From REEB509 sp044370335 (lineage in GTDB: Bacteria > Pseudomonadota > Alphaproteobacteria > Caulobacterales > Aquidulcibacteraceae): a stretch of 64,000 nt of DNA. The notes beneath the pieces are model-generated. The model searched no databases, was not told where the DNA came from, and saw nothing but the letters and a program-made list of their open reading frames with translations. Location: assembly GCA_044370335.1 (NCBI GenBank), contig JBILVS010000002.1, positions 1 through 64,000 of the forward strand, read 5' to 3'. This document shows positions 17,626 to 24,812 of this stretch, piece after piece. Numbering within the stretch: position 1 is the stretch's first letter; every line of letters starts with the position of its first letter. The translations under genes and the position numbers were made by a program.

Positions 17626-18405
17626 CTATTCGAAACGAGGGCTGCGCTTCTGTTGAAAAGCGGCGAAGCCCTCCTGAAAGTCCCCCCCGGAAAAGGCTGA
17701 GGCGAAGAGGGCGCGAGAGGCGTCGTCGTCTTCGGTCTGGCCTTCCCGCAGGCGCGCCACGATCGCCTTTGTGGCCTTGGCGGAAAAGGACGAGGCATGG
17801 GCGAGGGCGTCGACATAGGCTTGCGTTTCCCCCGCCAGGGCCTCGGCCGACACGACCCGGTCGACAAGGCCCAGCCGGTGGGCCTCAGCGGCGTCCATCA
17901 GACGTCCGGAGAACAGGATGTCCTTGGCCGCCGAGAGACCCACAGCCTGGACGAGCCGGCGGGTGTCGCCGACGCCATAGACCAAGCCGAGCTTGGCGGG
18001 CGTGATCCCAAACCGGGCGGTCGAGGCGGCAAAGCGCAGGTCGCAGCAGAGCGCGAGCCCGCAGCCGCCGCCGACGCAGGCGCCCTCGATCATCGCGAGG
18101 GTGGGGAGGGGGAAGCTCTCAAGGGCGGTCATCGCCGCTTGGATGCGCATGTGATTCGCCAGGGCGGCTTCGGCGGTGGCGTAGGTGGTTTCGAACTCGG
18201 CGATGTCGGCGCCGGCGGCGAAAACGCCGCCCTCGCCCCGGACCACCAGCGCGCGAGCGCCCTGCATCTGGACTGCCTGCGCCAACAGCTCAGGAATGGC
18301 GTCCCACATGGCCAGAGTGAGGGCGTTCTTTTTCGCAGGCCTGTTCAAGGTGAGAAAAATGACCGCCCCGGCCTTTGTTAAGTGAATATCCGTGCTGGCG
18401 CTCAC
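17626..18405 (-). CDS. Enoyl-CoA hydratase/isomerase family protein lacking both catalytic glutamates
   Basis: 259 residues of the crotonase fold. The CoA-binding and oxyanion-hole segments are present: 'LNRPAKKNALT' near residue 20, 'VFAAGADIAEF' near 61-71, and 'EGACVGGGCGLALCCD' near 107-122. In classical hydratases the second oxyanion segment carries Glu (GGGCEL); here it is Gly (GGGCGL). The second catalytic Glu region (usually F-x-x-PE-x-x-LG) reads 'FGITPAKLGLVYG', with Ala. So ordinary hydration of an enoyl-CoA by the two-Glu mechanism is unlikely; an isomerase, hydrolase or other crotonase reaction fits better. It precedes the CoA transferase by 34 bases on the same strand. Confidence 0.88.
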   Translation of the reverse strand: MSASTDIHLTKAGAVIFLTLNRPAKKNALTLAMWDAIPELLAQAVQMQGARALVVRGEGGVFAAGADIAEFETTYATAEAALANHMRIQAAMTALESFPLPTLAMIEGACVGGGCGLALCCDLRFAASTARFGITPAKLGLVYGVGDTRRLVQAVGLSAAKDILFSGRLMDAAEAHRLGLVDRVVSAEALAGETQAYVDALAHASSFSAKATKAIVARLREGQTEDDDASRALFASAFSGGDFQEGFAAFQQKRSPRFE

Positions 18406-18576
18406 CGCTCACCGTCTCCATATGCGGCCTACACCATGAGACGGATTGCGGCACGGCGCAAACGCCTCAGTTGACCGGTTGCTTGGCGCTGCGGGCAGGT
18501 TTAAGCGTGCGCGAGCGTCAAGGCAGCGGCCCAAGGGGCGGTGGCTTGCGCCCTTGGTTTGGCGAAGGGTTGTCCC
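18406..18576. other. Divergent intergenic region upstream of the nuo operon
   Basis: 171 bases between the crotonase gene (minus) and nuoA (plus). It must hold the main nuo promoter. A TTGACC hexamer at 18471-18476 could be a -35 element, but no good -10 at 16-18 bases was found, so no promoter is claimed. Confidence 0.3.
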
Positions 18577-18948
18577 GTGGAACTGTCCGGACTGTGGTTG
18601 GAGTATCTGCCGGTTCTGATCCTGTTGGCGCTGGCCACGGTGATCGGCGGGGCCTTCATGCTCGCCGCCTGGGTGCTCGCGCCCAAGGACGCCAACAAGG
18701 AAAAAGTGTCCGCCTACGAGTGCGGATTTAACGCCTTCGACGACGCCCGAATGAAGTTCGACGTGCGGTTCTACCTCGTGTCGATCCTCTTCATCATCTT
18801 CGACCTGGAAGTGGCGTTCCTGTTTCCTTGGATTTTCGAGATCAACGAAGGGAACATCTTCGCCTTCTGGTCGATGATGGGCTTCCTGGGCGTTTTGACG
18901 ATCGGCTTTATTTACGAGTGGCGCAAAGGCGCCCTCGAGTGGGAATGA
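18577..18948 (+). CDS. nuoA: NADH-quinone oxidoreductase subunit A
   Basis: 123 residues from the GTG at 18577, which has GAAGGG 7 bases upstream; the longer GTG at 18541 adds a non-conserved tail. NuoA is a three-helix inner-membrane subunit of complex I near the quinone site. The three membrane segments are visible (from 'LPVLILLALATVIGGA', 'VRFYLVSILFIIFDLEVAFL' and 'FWSMMGFLGVLTIGFIYEW'), and the conserved loop 'KVSAYECGFNAFDDARMKF' contains the family Cys. First gene of the nuo operon, 16 bases before nuoB. Confidence 0.97.
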   Translation: MELSGLWLEYLPVLILLALATVIGGAFMLAAWVLAPKDANKEKVSAYECGFNAFDDARMKFDVRFYLVSILFIIFDLEVAFLFPWIFEINEGNIFAFWSMMGFLGVLTIGFIYEWRKGALEWE

Positions 18949-18964
18949 GTGAGGAGCAGGCATC

Positions 18965-19531
18965 ATGGCGAAGGACGCAGTTCCTGCGCTGAGCGCGGCG
19001 CGGGCCGGCGTTGAGGGGGGCTATCCGGTCCGGGAGGACGATCCGTTCTTCACGGGGCTTTCCAACCAATTGGCCGACAAAGGCTTTCTGGTCGCGGCGG
19101 CGGATGACCTCATCACCTGGGCCCGGACGGGCAGCCTGATGTGGATGACCTTCGGGCTCGCCTGCTGCGCGGTCGAGATGATGCAGGCCGCCATGCCGCG
19201 GTATGACTTGGAGCGCTTCGGCTTTGCGCCCCGGGCCAGCCCGCGCCAATCCGACGTCATGATCGTGGCCGGCACGCTCACCAATAAAATGGCTCCGGCG
19301 CTGCGCAAGGTTTACGACCAGATGCCAGAGCCGCGCTACGTCATCTCCATGGGCAGCTGCGCCAATGGCGGCGGCTATTACCACTATAGCTATGCGGTGG
19401 TTCGGGGCTGCGACCGGGTGGTTCCCGTTGACATCTATATCCCCGGCTGCCCGCCGACCGCGGAAGCGCTGGTGTACGGCGTCCTGCAGCTGCAGCGGAA
19501 AATCCGCCGGGAAGGGAACATCGAACGATGA
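18965..19531 (+). CDS. nuoB: NADH-quinone oxidoreductase subunit B
   Basis: 188 residues. NuoB carries iron-sulfur cluster N2, the last in the electron chain before quinone. The ligands are visible: the tandem cysteines in 'FGLACCAVEMMQ', then 'SMGSCANGGGYYH' and 'YIPGCPPTAEAL'. 'RASPRQSDVMIVAGTLTNKM' is also highly conserved. The stop overlaps the nuoC start in ATGA, so translation is coupled. A slightly long N-terminus (about 40 residues before the conserved core) is normal for alphaproteobacteria. Confidence 0.98.
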   Translation: MAKDAVPALSAARAGVEGGYPVREDDPFFTGLSNQLADKGFLVAAADDLITWARTGSLMWMTFGLACCAVEMMQAAMPRYDLERFGFAPRASPRQSDVMIVAGTLTNKMAPALRKVYDQMPEPRYVISMGSCANGGGYYHYSYAVVRGCDRVVPVDIYIPGCPPTAEALVYGVLQLQRKIRREGNIER

Positions 19532-20163
19532 GCGACACCCCTGTTGCGCCTTCGCCTTTAACTGATCTGGCAGCCCATATCGCAGGGGGCGCCACGGGTT
19601 TCGTCGCAGGCTACGCGGTGGCGCTGGACGAACTGACGGTGACGGCCCCTGCGGAGACCATCGTTCCGCTGCTGACGTTTCTGCGGGATGACCCGCGCTG
19701 CCTATTCACCACGCTGATCGATATCTGCGGGGTCGATTATCCGGCGCGGCCGAAGCGGTTTGATGTCGTCTATCACCTGTTGTCGATGCGCAAAAACCAG
19801 CGCATCCGGGTGAAGGTGCAGGCCGACGACGTGACGCCCGTGCCATCAGTCGCCGGGGTCTTCCCGGTGGCTGACTGGTATGAGCGGGAAGCCTTTGACA
19901 TGTACGGTGTCCTGTTTTCAGGCCATCCGGACCTGCGTCGCCTGCTGACCGATTACGGCTTTGAGGGCTACCCCTTGCGCAAGGAATTCCCGCTCACGGG
20001 CTATGTCGAGGTTCGCTACGACCCCGAGCAGGAGCGGGTGGTTTACGAGCCGGTGAAGCTTACCGCGGCCTATCGCAATTTCGATTTCTTAAGCCCCTGG
20101 GAAGGCATGCAGACCGTGATCCCGGGCGATGAAAAAGCCACGAAGGGCCGAGCCGATGGCTGA
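19528..20163 (+). CDS. nuoC: NADH-quinone oxidoreductase subunit C
   Basis: 211 residues. This is the 30-kDa peripheral-arm subunit of complex I, separate from NuoD as usual in alphaproteobacteria (fused in E. coli). The family signature 'EREAFDMYGVLFSGHPDLRRLL' (landmarks EREAFDMYG and HPDLRR) and 'YPLRKEFPLTGYVEVRYD' are present. It overlaps nuoB by 4 bases and nuoD by 8 bases. Confidence 0.97.
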   Translation: MSDTPVAPSPLTDLAAHIAGGATGFVAGYAVALDELTVTAPAETIVPLLTFLRDDPRCLFTTLIDICGVDYPARPKRFDVVYHLLSMRKNQRIRVKVQADDVTPVPSVAGVFPVADWYEREAFDMYGVLFSGHPDLRRLLTDYGFEGYPLRKEFPLTGYVEVRYDPEQERVVYEPVKLTAAYRNFDFLSPWEGMQTVIPGDEKATKGRADG

Positions 20164-21373
20164 CGACCTGACCTCCGCTCCGGCCCCCTTTCCCGGTGAC
20201 GAAAAGCGCACCTTTACGATCAATTTCGGCCCCCAGCACCCGGCCGCGCACGGGGTGCTGCGCCTCGTGCTGGAACTTGACGGGGAAATCGTGGAGCGGG
20301 TCGATCCGCACGTGGGCCTGCTTCACCGTGGCACCGAAAAGCTGATCGAATACAAGACCTACCTGCAGGCGATGCCGTATTTCGACCGGCTCGATTACGT
20401 CGCTCCGATGAACCAGGAGCACGCCTTCTGCCTCGTGCAGGAAAAGCTTCTGGGTCTTGAGGTCCCCCGCCGGGCGCAGATCATCCGAGTGCTCTTCTCC
20501 GAGATCGGCCGGATCCTGTCGCACCTGTTGAACGTGACCACTCAGGCCATGGACGTGGGGGCTCTTACCCCGCCGCTCTGGGGCTTTGAGGAGCGCGAAA
20601 AACTCATGGTGTTTTACGAGCGGGCGTCCGGGTCACGGATGCACGCGGCGTATTTCCGCTGTGGCGGGGTTCACCAGGACCTACCCGAAAAGCTCATCGA
20701 CGATATCGATGCCTGGTGCGATCCCTTCCCGAAGGCGCTCGACGACATCGAGGGCCTCCTCACCGACAACCGCATTTTCAAACAGCGCAACGTCGATATC
20801 GGCGTGGTCAGCGCCCAGGACGCGCTGGATTGGGGCTATTCCGGTGTCATGGTCCGGGGCTCAGGGATGGCGTGGGATCTGCGCCGAGCGCAGCCTTATG
20901 AGATCTACAGCGAGCTCGATTTCAAAATCCCCGTCGGCAAGAACGGGGACTGCTACGACCGCTATCTCTGCCGGGTGGAAGAAATGCGGGAGAGCGCCAA
21001 GATCATGAAGCAGTGCGTGGCTCTGCTGCGCAAAGCGGACGGCTTGGTGCTCCCGGAACGCTCCAAGGTCGCCCCGCCTCGCCGGGGCGAGATGAAGCAG
21101 TCGATGGAAGCGCTTATCCATCACTTCAAGCTCTACACTGAAGGCTACCACGTGCCGGCCGGCGAGGCCTACGCCGCGGTCGAAGCGCCGAAGGGCGAGT
21201 TCGGCGTCTATCTGGTCGCGGACGGCACGAACCGGCCCTATCGCTGCAAGATCCGGGCGCCCGGATTTCCACATTTGGCGTCGTTGGATTATCTCTGCCG
21301 CGGCCATATGCTGGCGGACGTCTCGGCGGTCCTGGGTTCACTCGACATCGTGTTCGGCGAAATCGACCGCTGA
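20156..21373 (+). CDS. nuoD: NADH-quinone oxidoreductase subunit D
   Basis: 405 residues from the ATG at 20156, which overlaps the end of nuoC; an earlier in-frame start at 20129 lies deeper in nuoC. NuoD is the 49-kDa subunit that forms the quinone pocket with NuoB. Conserved landmarks: 'TINFGPQHPAAHGVLRL' near residue 20, 'DPHVGLLHRGTEKL', 'YFDRLDYVAPMNQEHAF', 'RIGRIL'-like 'EIGRILSHLLNVTTQAMDVG', and the C-terminal 'CKIRAPGFPHL' and 'DIVFGEIDR'. Here the regular operon order stops: five cargo genes or remnants separate it from nuoE. Confidence 0.98.
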   Translation: MADDLTSAPAPFPGDEKRTFTINFGPQHPAAHGVLRLVLELDGEIVERVDPHVGLLHRGTEKLIEYKTYLQAMPYFDRLDYVAPMNQEHAFCLVQEKLLGLEVPRRAQIIRVLFSEIGRILSHLLNVTTQAMDVGALTPPLWGFEEREKLMVFYERASGSRMHAAYFRCGGVHQDLPEKLIDDIDAWCDPFPKALDDIEGLLTDNRIFKQRNVDIGVVSAQDALDWGYSGVMVRGSGMAWDLRRAQPYEIYSELDFKIPVGKNGDCYDRYLCRVEEMRESAKIMKQCVALLRKADGLVLPERSKVAPPRRGEMKQSMEALIHHFKLYTEGYHVPAGEAYAAVEAPKGEFGVYLVADGTNRPYRCKIRAPGFPHLASLDYLCRGHMLADVSAVLGSLDIVFGEIDR

Positions 21374-21396
21374 TCGCCAGGAGGTAAGGGCGCGCT

Positions 21397-21799
21397 TTGC
21401 TCCTCTGGATCGAACTGGGCGTCGCCGCCTTGCTGATGCTGATCGCGGTCGGCGTCACCTTCCTGTTCAAGCCCGAGCACATGGCGCCCAATCCTTTGGT
21501 CGGGCGGGCGGGCGTGGGCCTGCAGGCAGGGCCTCGTGCTCGGCGCCTTGATCGTATCCGTCCTTGTGCCGTTCCGGATCGCCGTTATGAACGTTCGCGC
21601 CCCGTCGCCGGAGGCATCCTTCGCGCTGTTGCCGGCGTTTGCCTCACTGATCATCGTCCGGAGCGGGCTTCTGGCCAGAGCGCCGTTCTTCGGATGCTTC
21701 ATCCGCGCCTACAGGCGGGCGATCCTGCGCTGGCAGATCGGGCGGGCCGAACAGACGCTCGTTCGGATCGACGCCCCTGAGAAGAAGGCAGAGCTATGA
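21397..21799 (+). pseudogene. Frameshifted small inner-membrane protein between nuoD and the VOC gene
   Basis: Two overlapping reading frames together make one plausible protein of about 133 residues. The first part, from a TTG at 21397 with AGGAGG 12 bases upstream, has a membrane helix (LGVAALLMLIAVGVTFLF) and runs to about 'GVGLQAG'. The second part, one frame over, continues with 'LVLGALIVSVLVPFRIAVM', a second hydrophobic region and a basic tail. Removing one G from the GGG at 21529-21531 joins them cleanly (Q-A-G-L-V-L-G). The stop overlaps the next ATG as ATGA, as expected of the intact gene. Either a real one-base insertion or a sequence error. No family recognised. Confidence 0.6.
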
Positions 21800-22254
21800 C
21801 CCCGGTTTTTCCCGAACAACGCTTCAGCGTGCTGACCCTCGGCGTCAAGGACCGGGCCGCCCTGACGCGGTTTTACACCGAGGTGTTGGGCTTTAAGCGC
21901 ATGGACGCGCCGGGCATCAGCTTTTTCAACCTCGGCGGGATCGTGTTGGGCCTTTGGGAGCGAGAGAAGCTGGCTGAAGACGCAGGCCAGCCCTTGGGGC
22001 CGGAGCATAAGGACTTCAAGGGCTTTGCGCTCGCCTATAACGCGCGCTCTGCGGAAGAGGTGGACGCCATTTTCGCCCGCCTCGGCGAAGCAGGGGCGTG
22101 GATCACGACGCCGCCGCACAAGGCCTTCTGGGGCGGCTATATGGGCTATTTCGCCGATCCTGAGGGCAACGCCTGGGAGGTGGCCTATAACCCGTTCTGG
22201 CCGATTGGCGACGATGGCCGGCTTCAAATCCCTGCTTCGGAACCGAAACCATGA
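21796..22254 (+). CDS. VOC (glyoxalase/bleomycin-resistance) family protein
   Basis: 152 residues with two beta-alpha-beta-beta-beta modules. The first contains 'FSVLTLGVKDRAALTRFYTEVLGFK'-type landmarks (LTLGVKD, FYTEVLGF), the second ends with 'GYMGYFADPEGNAWEVAYNPFW', the usual C-terminal metal-ligand Glu region (DPEGNAWEV). VOC proteins are metal-dependent lyases, isomerases, dioxygenases or drug-binding proteins; the substrate is unknown. ATGA overlaps at both ends couple it to the frameshifted gene upstream and the SnoaL-like gene downstream. It has no evident link with complex I. Confidence 0.88.
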   Translation: MTPVFPEQRFSVLTLGVKDRAALTRFYTEVLGFKRMDAPGISFFNLGGIVLGLWEREKLAEDAGQPLGPEHKDFKGFALAYNARSAEEVDAIFARLGEAGAWITTPPHKAFWGGYMGYFADPEGNAWEVAYNPFWPIGDDGRLQIPASEPKP

Positions 22255-22586
22255 CTGATCGCCTCGCCCTCACTGCAGCCCAGCTTGACGCCTATAACGC
22301 CCAGGACCTGGACGCTCATTGCGCCTGCTTCGCCGATGACGTCGTGGTGGCGAACGTGGGCGAAGAGCCGAACCTGCGTGGCATCGAAGCCTATCGGGAG
22401 CGCTATGCGGGGCTTTTTGCGCAATACCCGCAGAACCGTGCGGAAGCCCTGACGCGCTCTGTGATCGGGGAAAAGGTCATCGACCACGAACGCGTCTGGC
22501 GCAGCCCGGATGCGGCGCCGTTTGAGGTGCTGGCGATCTACAGCTTCCGGGACGGCAAAATCGCGCGTGTGGATTTTGTGCGGTGA
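22251..22586 (+). CDS. SnoaL-like / NTF2-fold protein
   Basis: 111 residues. The NTF2-like cone fold of the SnoaL/steroid-isomerase group is suggested by 'LDAYNAQDLDAHCACFADDVVV' (helix then 'DLDA..ACFADDV'), 'LRGIEAYRERYAGLF', and the final strands 'VLAIYSFRDGKIARVDFVR'. Such proteins are small cyclases, isomerases or ligand binders. The start overlaps the VOC gene stop (ATGA). Role in this operon unknown. Confidence 0.82.
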   Translation: MTDRLALTAAQLDAYNAQDLDAHCACFADDVVVANVGEEPNLRGIEAYRERYAGLFAQYPQNRAEALTRSVIGEKVIDHERVWRSPDAAPFEVLAIYSFRDGKIARVDFVR

Positions 22587-22598
22587 GGGCGGCGCGCT

Positions 22599-23265
22599 TT
22601 AGATCGCCCAAAATGAAGATGTGAGCCCATGCCGTGCAAACAGCGTGCGGGCTTCATCCACTGGTCGTTTTCGCCACGGAGTTGCAAGGTACACTCCATA
22701 CTGCTCCCGTGCGAACCCCCGCAGCCGGCAAATCATCATCACAGCGCCCTTCGGCAAGGCATGCCTTTCACACTCGGCGTCCGCTTCGGCTTCTGCATGG
22801 AAAGTCTGAAAAGAGGCGCAGGCGTGAATAACGTAGTCCCACCATGCCGCGACGGGGGTGGACAAATGAAAGATGGCGCTGGTGTGCGGGGGGGATTGCA
22901 TCTGCGATGCTATAGGTGACGGCTTCGGCCTCGTTGCCTGTTCGGGTGGTAATCACAGCGTCGCAGCGAAGAGCCGCCGCGATGCCAAAGCCGCAATAGA
23001 GGCAATTGGCCCAATAGCCGAGATGCTGCGTCTGAACCCAACACGATCCTGGCGAAAGCGCGAAGAGGTGAACCACCCAGGGCCGTGTTCGATTGGGATG
23101 CAGAAGGAGCGCGTGGCCCTCTTGGAGGCGACGAAGTCCGGCTTGGGTTTCTTCCGCGGTCTTGCCTACTTTGCGGGCGAGGGAGTGCAGGCTCGGAGCG
23201 TCCCCCGAGGCGGCGATCATCCGGGTCTAAGCGCTGCGGATGGCGAAGTCGTCTTCGGTGATCAT
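22599..23265 (-). pseudogene. Broken MerB-like (alkylmercury lyase family) gene
   Basis: On the minus strand, against the nuo operon, one protein of about 220 residues can be rebuilt from three pieces. It starts at the ATG at 23265 (MITEDDFAIRSA), meets an in-frame TAG at 23227-23229, and continues in the same frame with 'APSLHSLARKVGKTAEE' (a winged-helix-like domain) and 'GYWANCLYCGFGIAAAL'. A frame change follows at the run of seven G (22888-22894; seven C on the coding strand), after which the typical C-terminal part reads 'STPVAAWWDYVIHAC', 'CERHALPKGAVM' and 'ARHGLTSSFW'. With six C the frames join. The architecture is that of the organomercurial-lyase-like family. True MerB action is not implied. 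Two lesions make this a decaying gene. Confidence 0.78.
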
Positions 23266-23462
23266 GGTGTCGGCTGTCCTCAAATCGGGGGAATGGTGGG
23301 CGGCGCTGCGATGCGGCCTTCTTGGGAGGTCCCGCATGCATGTAAGGGAATGCGCCGCGTGGTCTTGGGCCCCACACGTCGCCGGCGCCCGCGCCCCTAG
23401 ACATTCCCCGCGCACCCATGCAGGAAACGCACGTCTTTCCAAGCTCGGAGCCCCTCGCCCCC

Positions 23463-24119
23463 ATGAGCGTTCGTCGCCTGGCCGCCAATCAACCGCCCAG
23501 CTTCGCTTTCAGCGCCGAGACGCTGGAGAAAGCCCGCTGGTGGATCGCGAAGTACCCCGAGAGCCGCTCGCAGTCGGCGGTGATCCCGCTGCTTTGGCTC
23601 GTCCAGAAGCAGGAGGGCTGGGTGTCGGAGCCCGCGATCCGGGCGATCGCGGAGATGCTCTCCATGCCGGTGATCCGGGTACTGGAGGTCGCGACCTTCT
23701 ACACGATGTTCCAACTGCACCCGGTGGGCAAATACCACCTCCAAGTCTGCGGGACGACGCCGTGCATGCTGCGGGGCGCCGAAGAGCTCAAAGCCGTGTG
23801 TAAGCGGCGTATCGGGCCTGCCTTCCAGGTGACGCCGGATGGGTTGTTCAGCTGGGAAGAGATGGAGTGCCTCGGCGCCTGCGTGAACGCGCCGGTGGTC
23901 GCCATCCACGATTATTACCACGAGGACCTGACCGTCCAGGACCTGGAAGAACTGATCGATAAGCTCGCCCGGGGCGAGACCGTAAAGCCCGGCTCGGCCG
24001 TGGGCCGCCAGGCCAGCGCCCCCGAAGGGGGCACGGCCGTCCTGACCGATCGTACGCTTTATGACGGGTCTCTCGCGCAGGCCATCACCCTGCCGAACAA
24101 GCCGCGGAGCGGCGGCTGA
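23463..24119 (+). CDS. nuoE: NADH-quinone oxidoreductase subunit E
   Basis: 218 residues from the ATG at 23463; a start at 23418 would add 15 residues that do not look conserved, and neither start has a good ribosome site. NuoE binds the [2Fe-2S] cluster N1a in the NADH-dehydrogenase module. The four ligands are visible as C-x4-C in 'QVCGTTPCML' and C-x3-C in 'EMECLGACVNAPV'; 'LEVATFYTMFQLHPVGKYH' is also conserved. A 45-residue C-terminal extension rich in Gly/Ser/Thr follows the core, as in other alphaproteobacteria. Its stop overlaps the next start (TGATG). Confidence 0.96.
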   Translation: MSVRRLAANQPPSFAFSAETLEKARWWIAKYPESRSQSAVIPLLWLVQKQEGWVSEPAIRAIAEMLSMPVIRVLEVATFYTMFQLHPVGKYHLQVCGTTPCMLRGAEELKAVCKRRIGPAFQVTPDGLFSWEEMECLGACVNAPVVAIHDYYHEDLTVQDLEELIDKLARGETVKPGSAVGRQASAPEGGTAVLTDRTLYDGSLAQAITLPNKPRSGG

Positions 24120-24322
24120 TGGCCGATCCCGAACGCAACCCCAGGTCAGCGCCCAACCAACGCCTCGCCATCGGCGGGGCTGTCATCTTGGTCATCATCG
24201 CTGCCGGCGCGGTGTTGAGCACCGCGCTGAACCAGCCAGGTTACGGCTTGGCGGCCGCCGGCGTGGGCGTGGTGGCCCTGTTCATGCTGATCGCCCGCGC
24301 CAAACGGGAGCAGGGCAAGTGA
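24119..24322 (+). CDS. Small two-helix membrane protein, first of three between nuoE and nuoF
   Basis: 67 residues. A charged N-terminus is followed by two hydrophobic segments ('LAIGGAVILVIIAAGAVLS' and 'GYGLAAAGVGVVALFMLIA') and a basic end (RAKREQGK). It overlaps nuoE by one base (TGATG) and the next small gene by GTGA. The tight coupling makes it a real gene. No family recognised; it could be an accessory or assembly factor for complex I, or unrelated cargo. Confidence 0.7.
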   Translation: MADPERNPRSAPNQRLAIGGAVILVIIAAGAVLSTALNQPGYGLAAAGVGVVALFMLIARAKREQGK

Positions 24323-24585
24323 GCGAGGACCCGCAGCGCCCCTCTTGGGTGGCGAAGCCTCGGCTCCCCACCGATCCGGCGATTTCACCTGGCGGCGGAC
24401 AGGGGGCGAAGGCCGCCGTTTTGGTGATCTATGGGCTCGCCTTTTTTGGCATGGCGGGCGCGGCGGCGTACATGACCATCTCCCGCGGGTTCGCGTTCAC
24501 GCAGCCGCAGGTGCTGATTCCGACCATGGGCTCTTTGTGGTTTCTGGTGCGGATTATCATGGTGGCAAGGCCTAAGCCGCGATGA
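24319..24585 (+). CDS. Small two-helix membrane protein, second of three between nuoE and nuoF
   Basis: 88 residues from the GTG at 24319, which overlaps the previous stop (GTGA). About 30 mostly polar, Pro-rich residues precede two hydrophobic segments ('AAVLVIYGLAFFGMAGAAAY' and 'VLIPTMGSLWFLVRIIMVA') and a basic end (RPKPR). The stop overlaps the next ATG (ATGA). Not recognised. Confidence 0.7.
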   Translation: MSEDPQRPSWVAKPRLPTDPAISPGGGQGAKAAVLVIYGLAFFGMAGAAAYMTISRGFAFTQPQVLIPTMGSLWFLVRIIMVARPKPR

Positions 24586-24782
24586 GCCAAAGGCCGACCC
24601 GCAAGCCGCTGCTGCAGGCGATTTTGGCCCTGGTGCTGTTCGGCAACGCGGCCGTTTTTGCGATGCCCGCTTTTGTCGGGCAATCGCTCAAAGGGTGGGA
24701 AATTGGCGTTGTCGTTATTTTGGCGGCGCTTGGCGTCGCGTTCGGCATTGCCGGATTGAAAGGCCTGCGGAGCGCAGGCTAA
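24582..24782 (+). CDS. Small two-helix membrane protein, third of three between nuoE and nuoF
   Basis: 66 residues. A basic N-terminus (SQRPTRKP) leads into two hydrophobic segments ('LLQAILALVLFGNAAVFAM' and 'WEIGVVVILAALGVAFGIAG'). It starts in an ATGA overlap with the second small gene and ends 30 bases before nuoF. Not recognised; same remarks as for its two partners. Confidence 0.7.
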   Translation: MSQRPTRKPLLQAILALVLFGNAAVFAMPAFVGQSLKGWEIGVVVILAALGVAFGIAGLKGLRSAG

Positions 24783-24812
24783 GTGCGGACGTCGAGACGA
24801 TAGGTAACGGAC

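Noticed and set aside
22888..22894. Phase variation through the seven-base homopolymer in the MerB-like gene
   Set aside because: A separate in-frame TAG near the start also blocks the gene, so switching the tract alone would not restore it.
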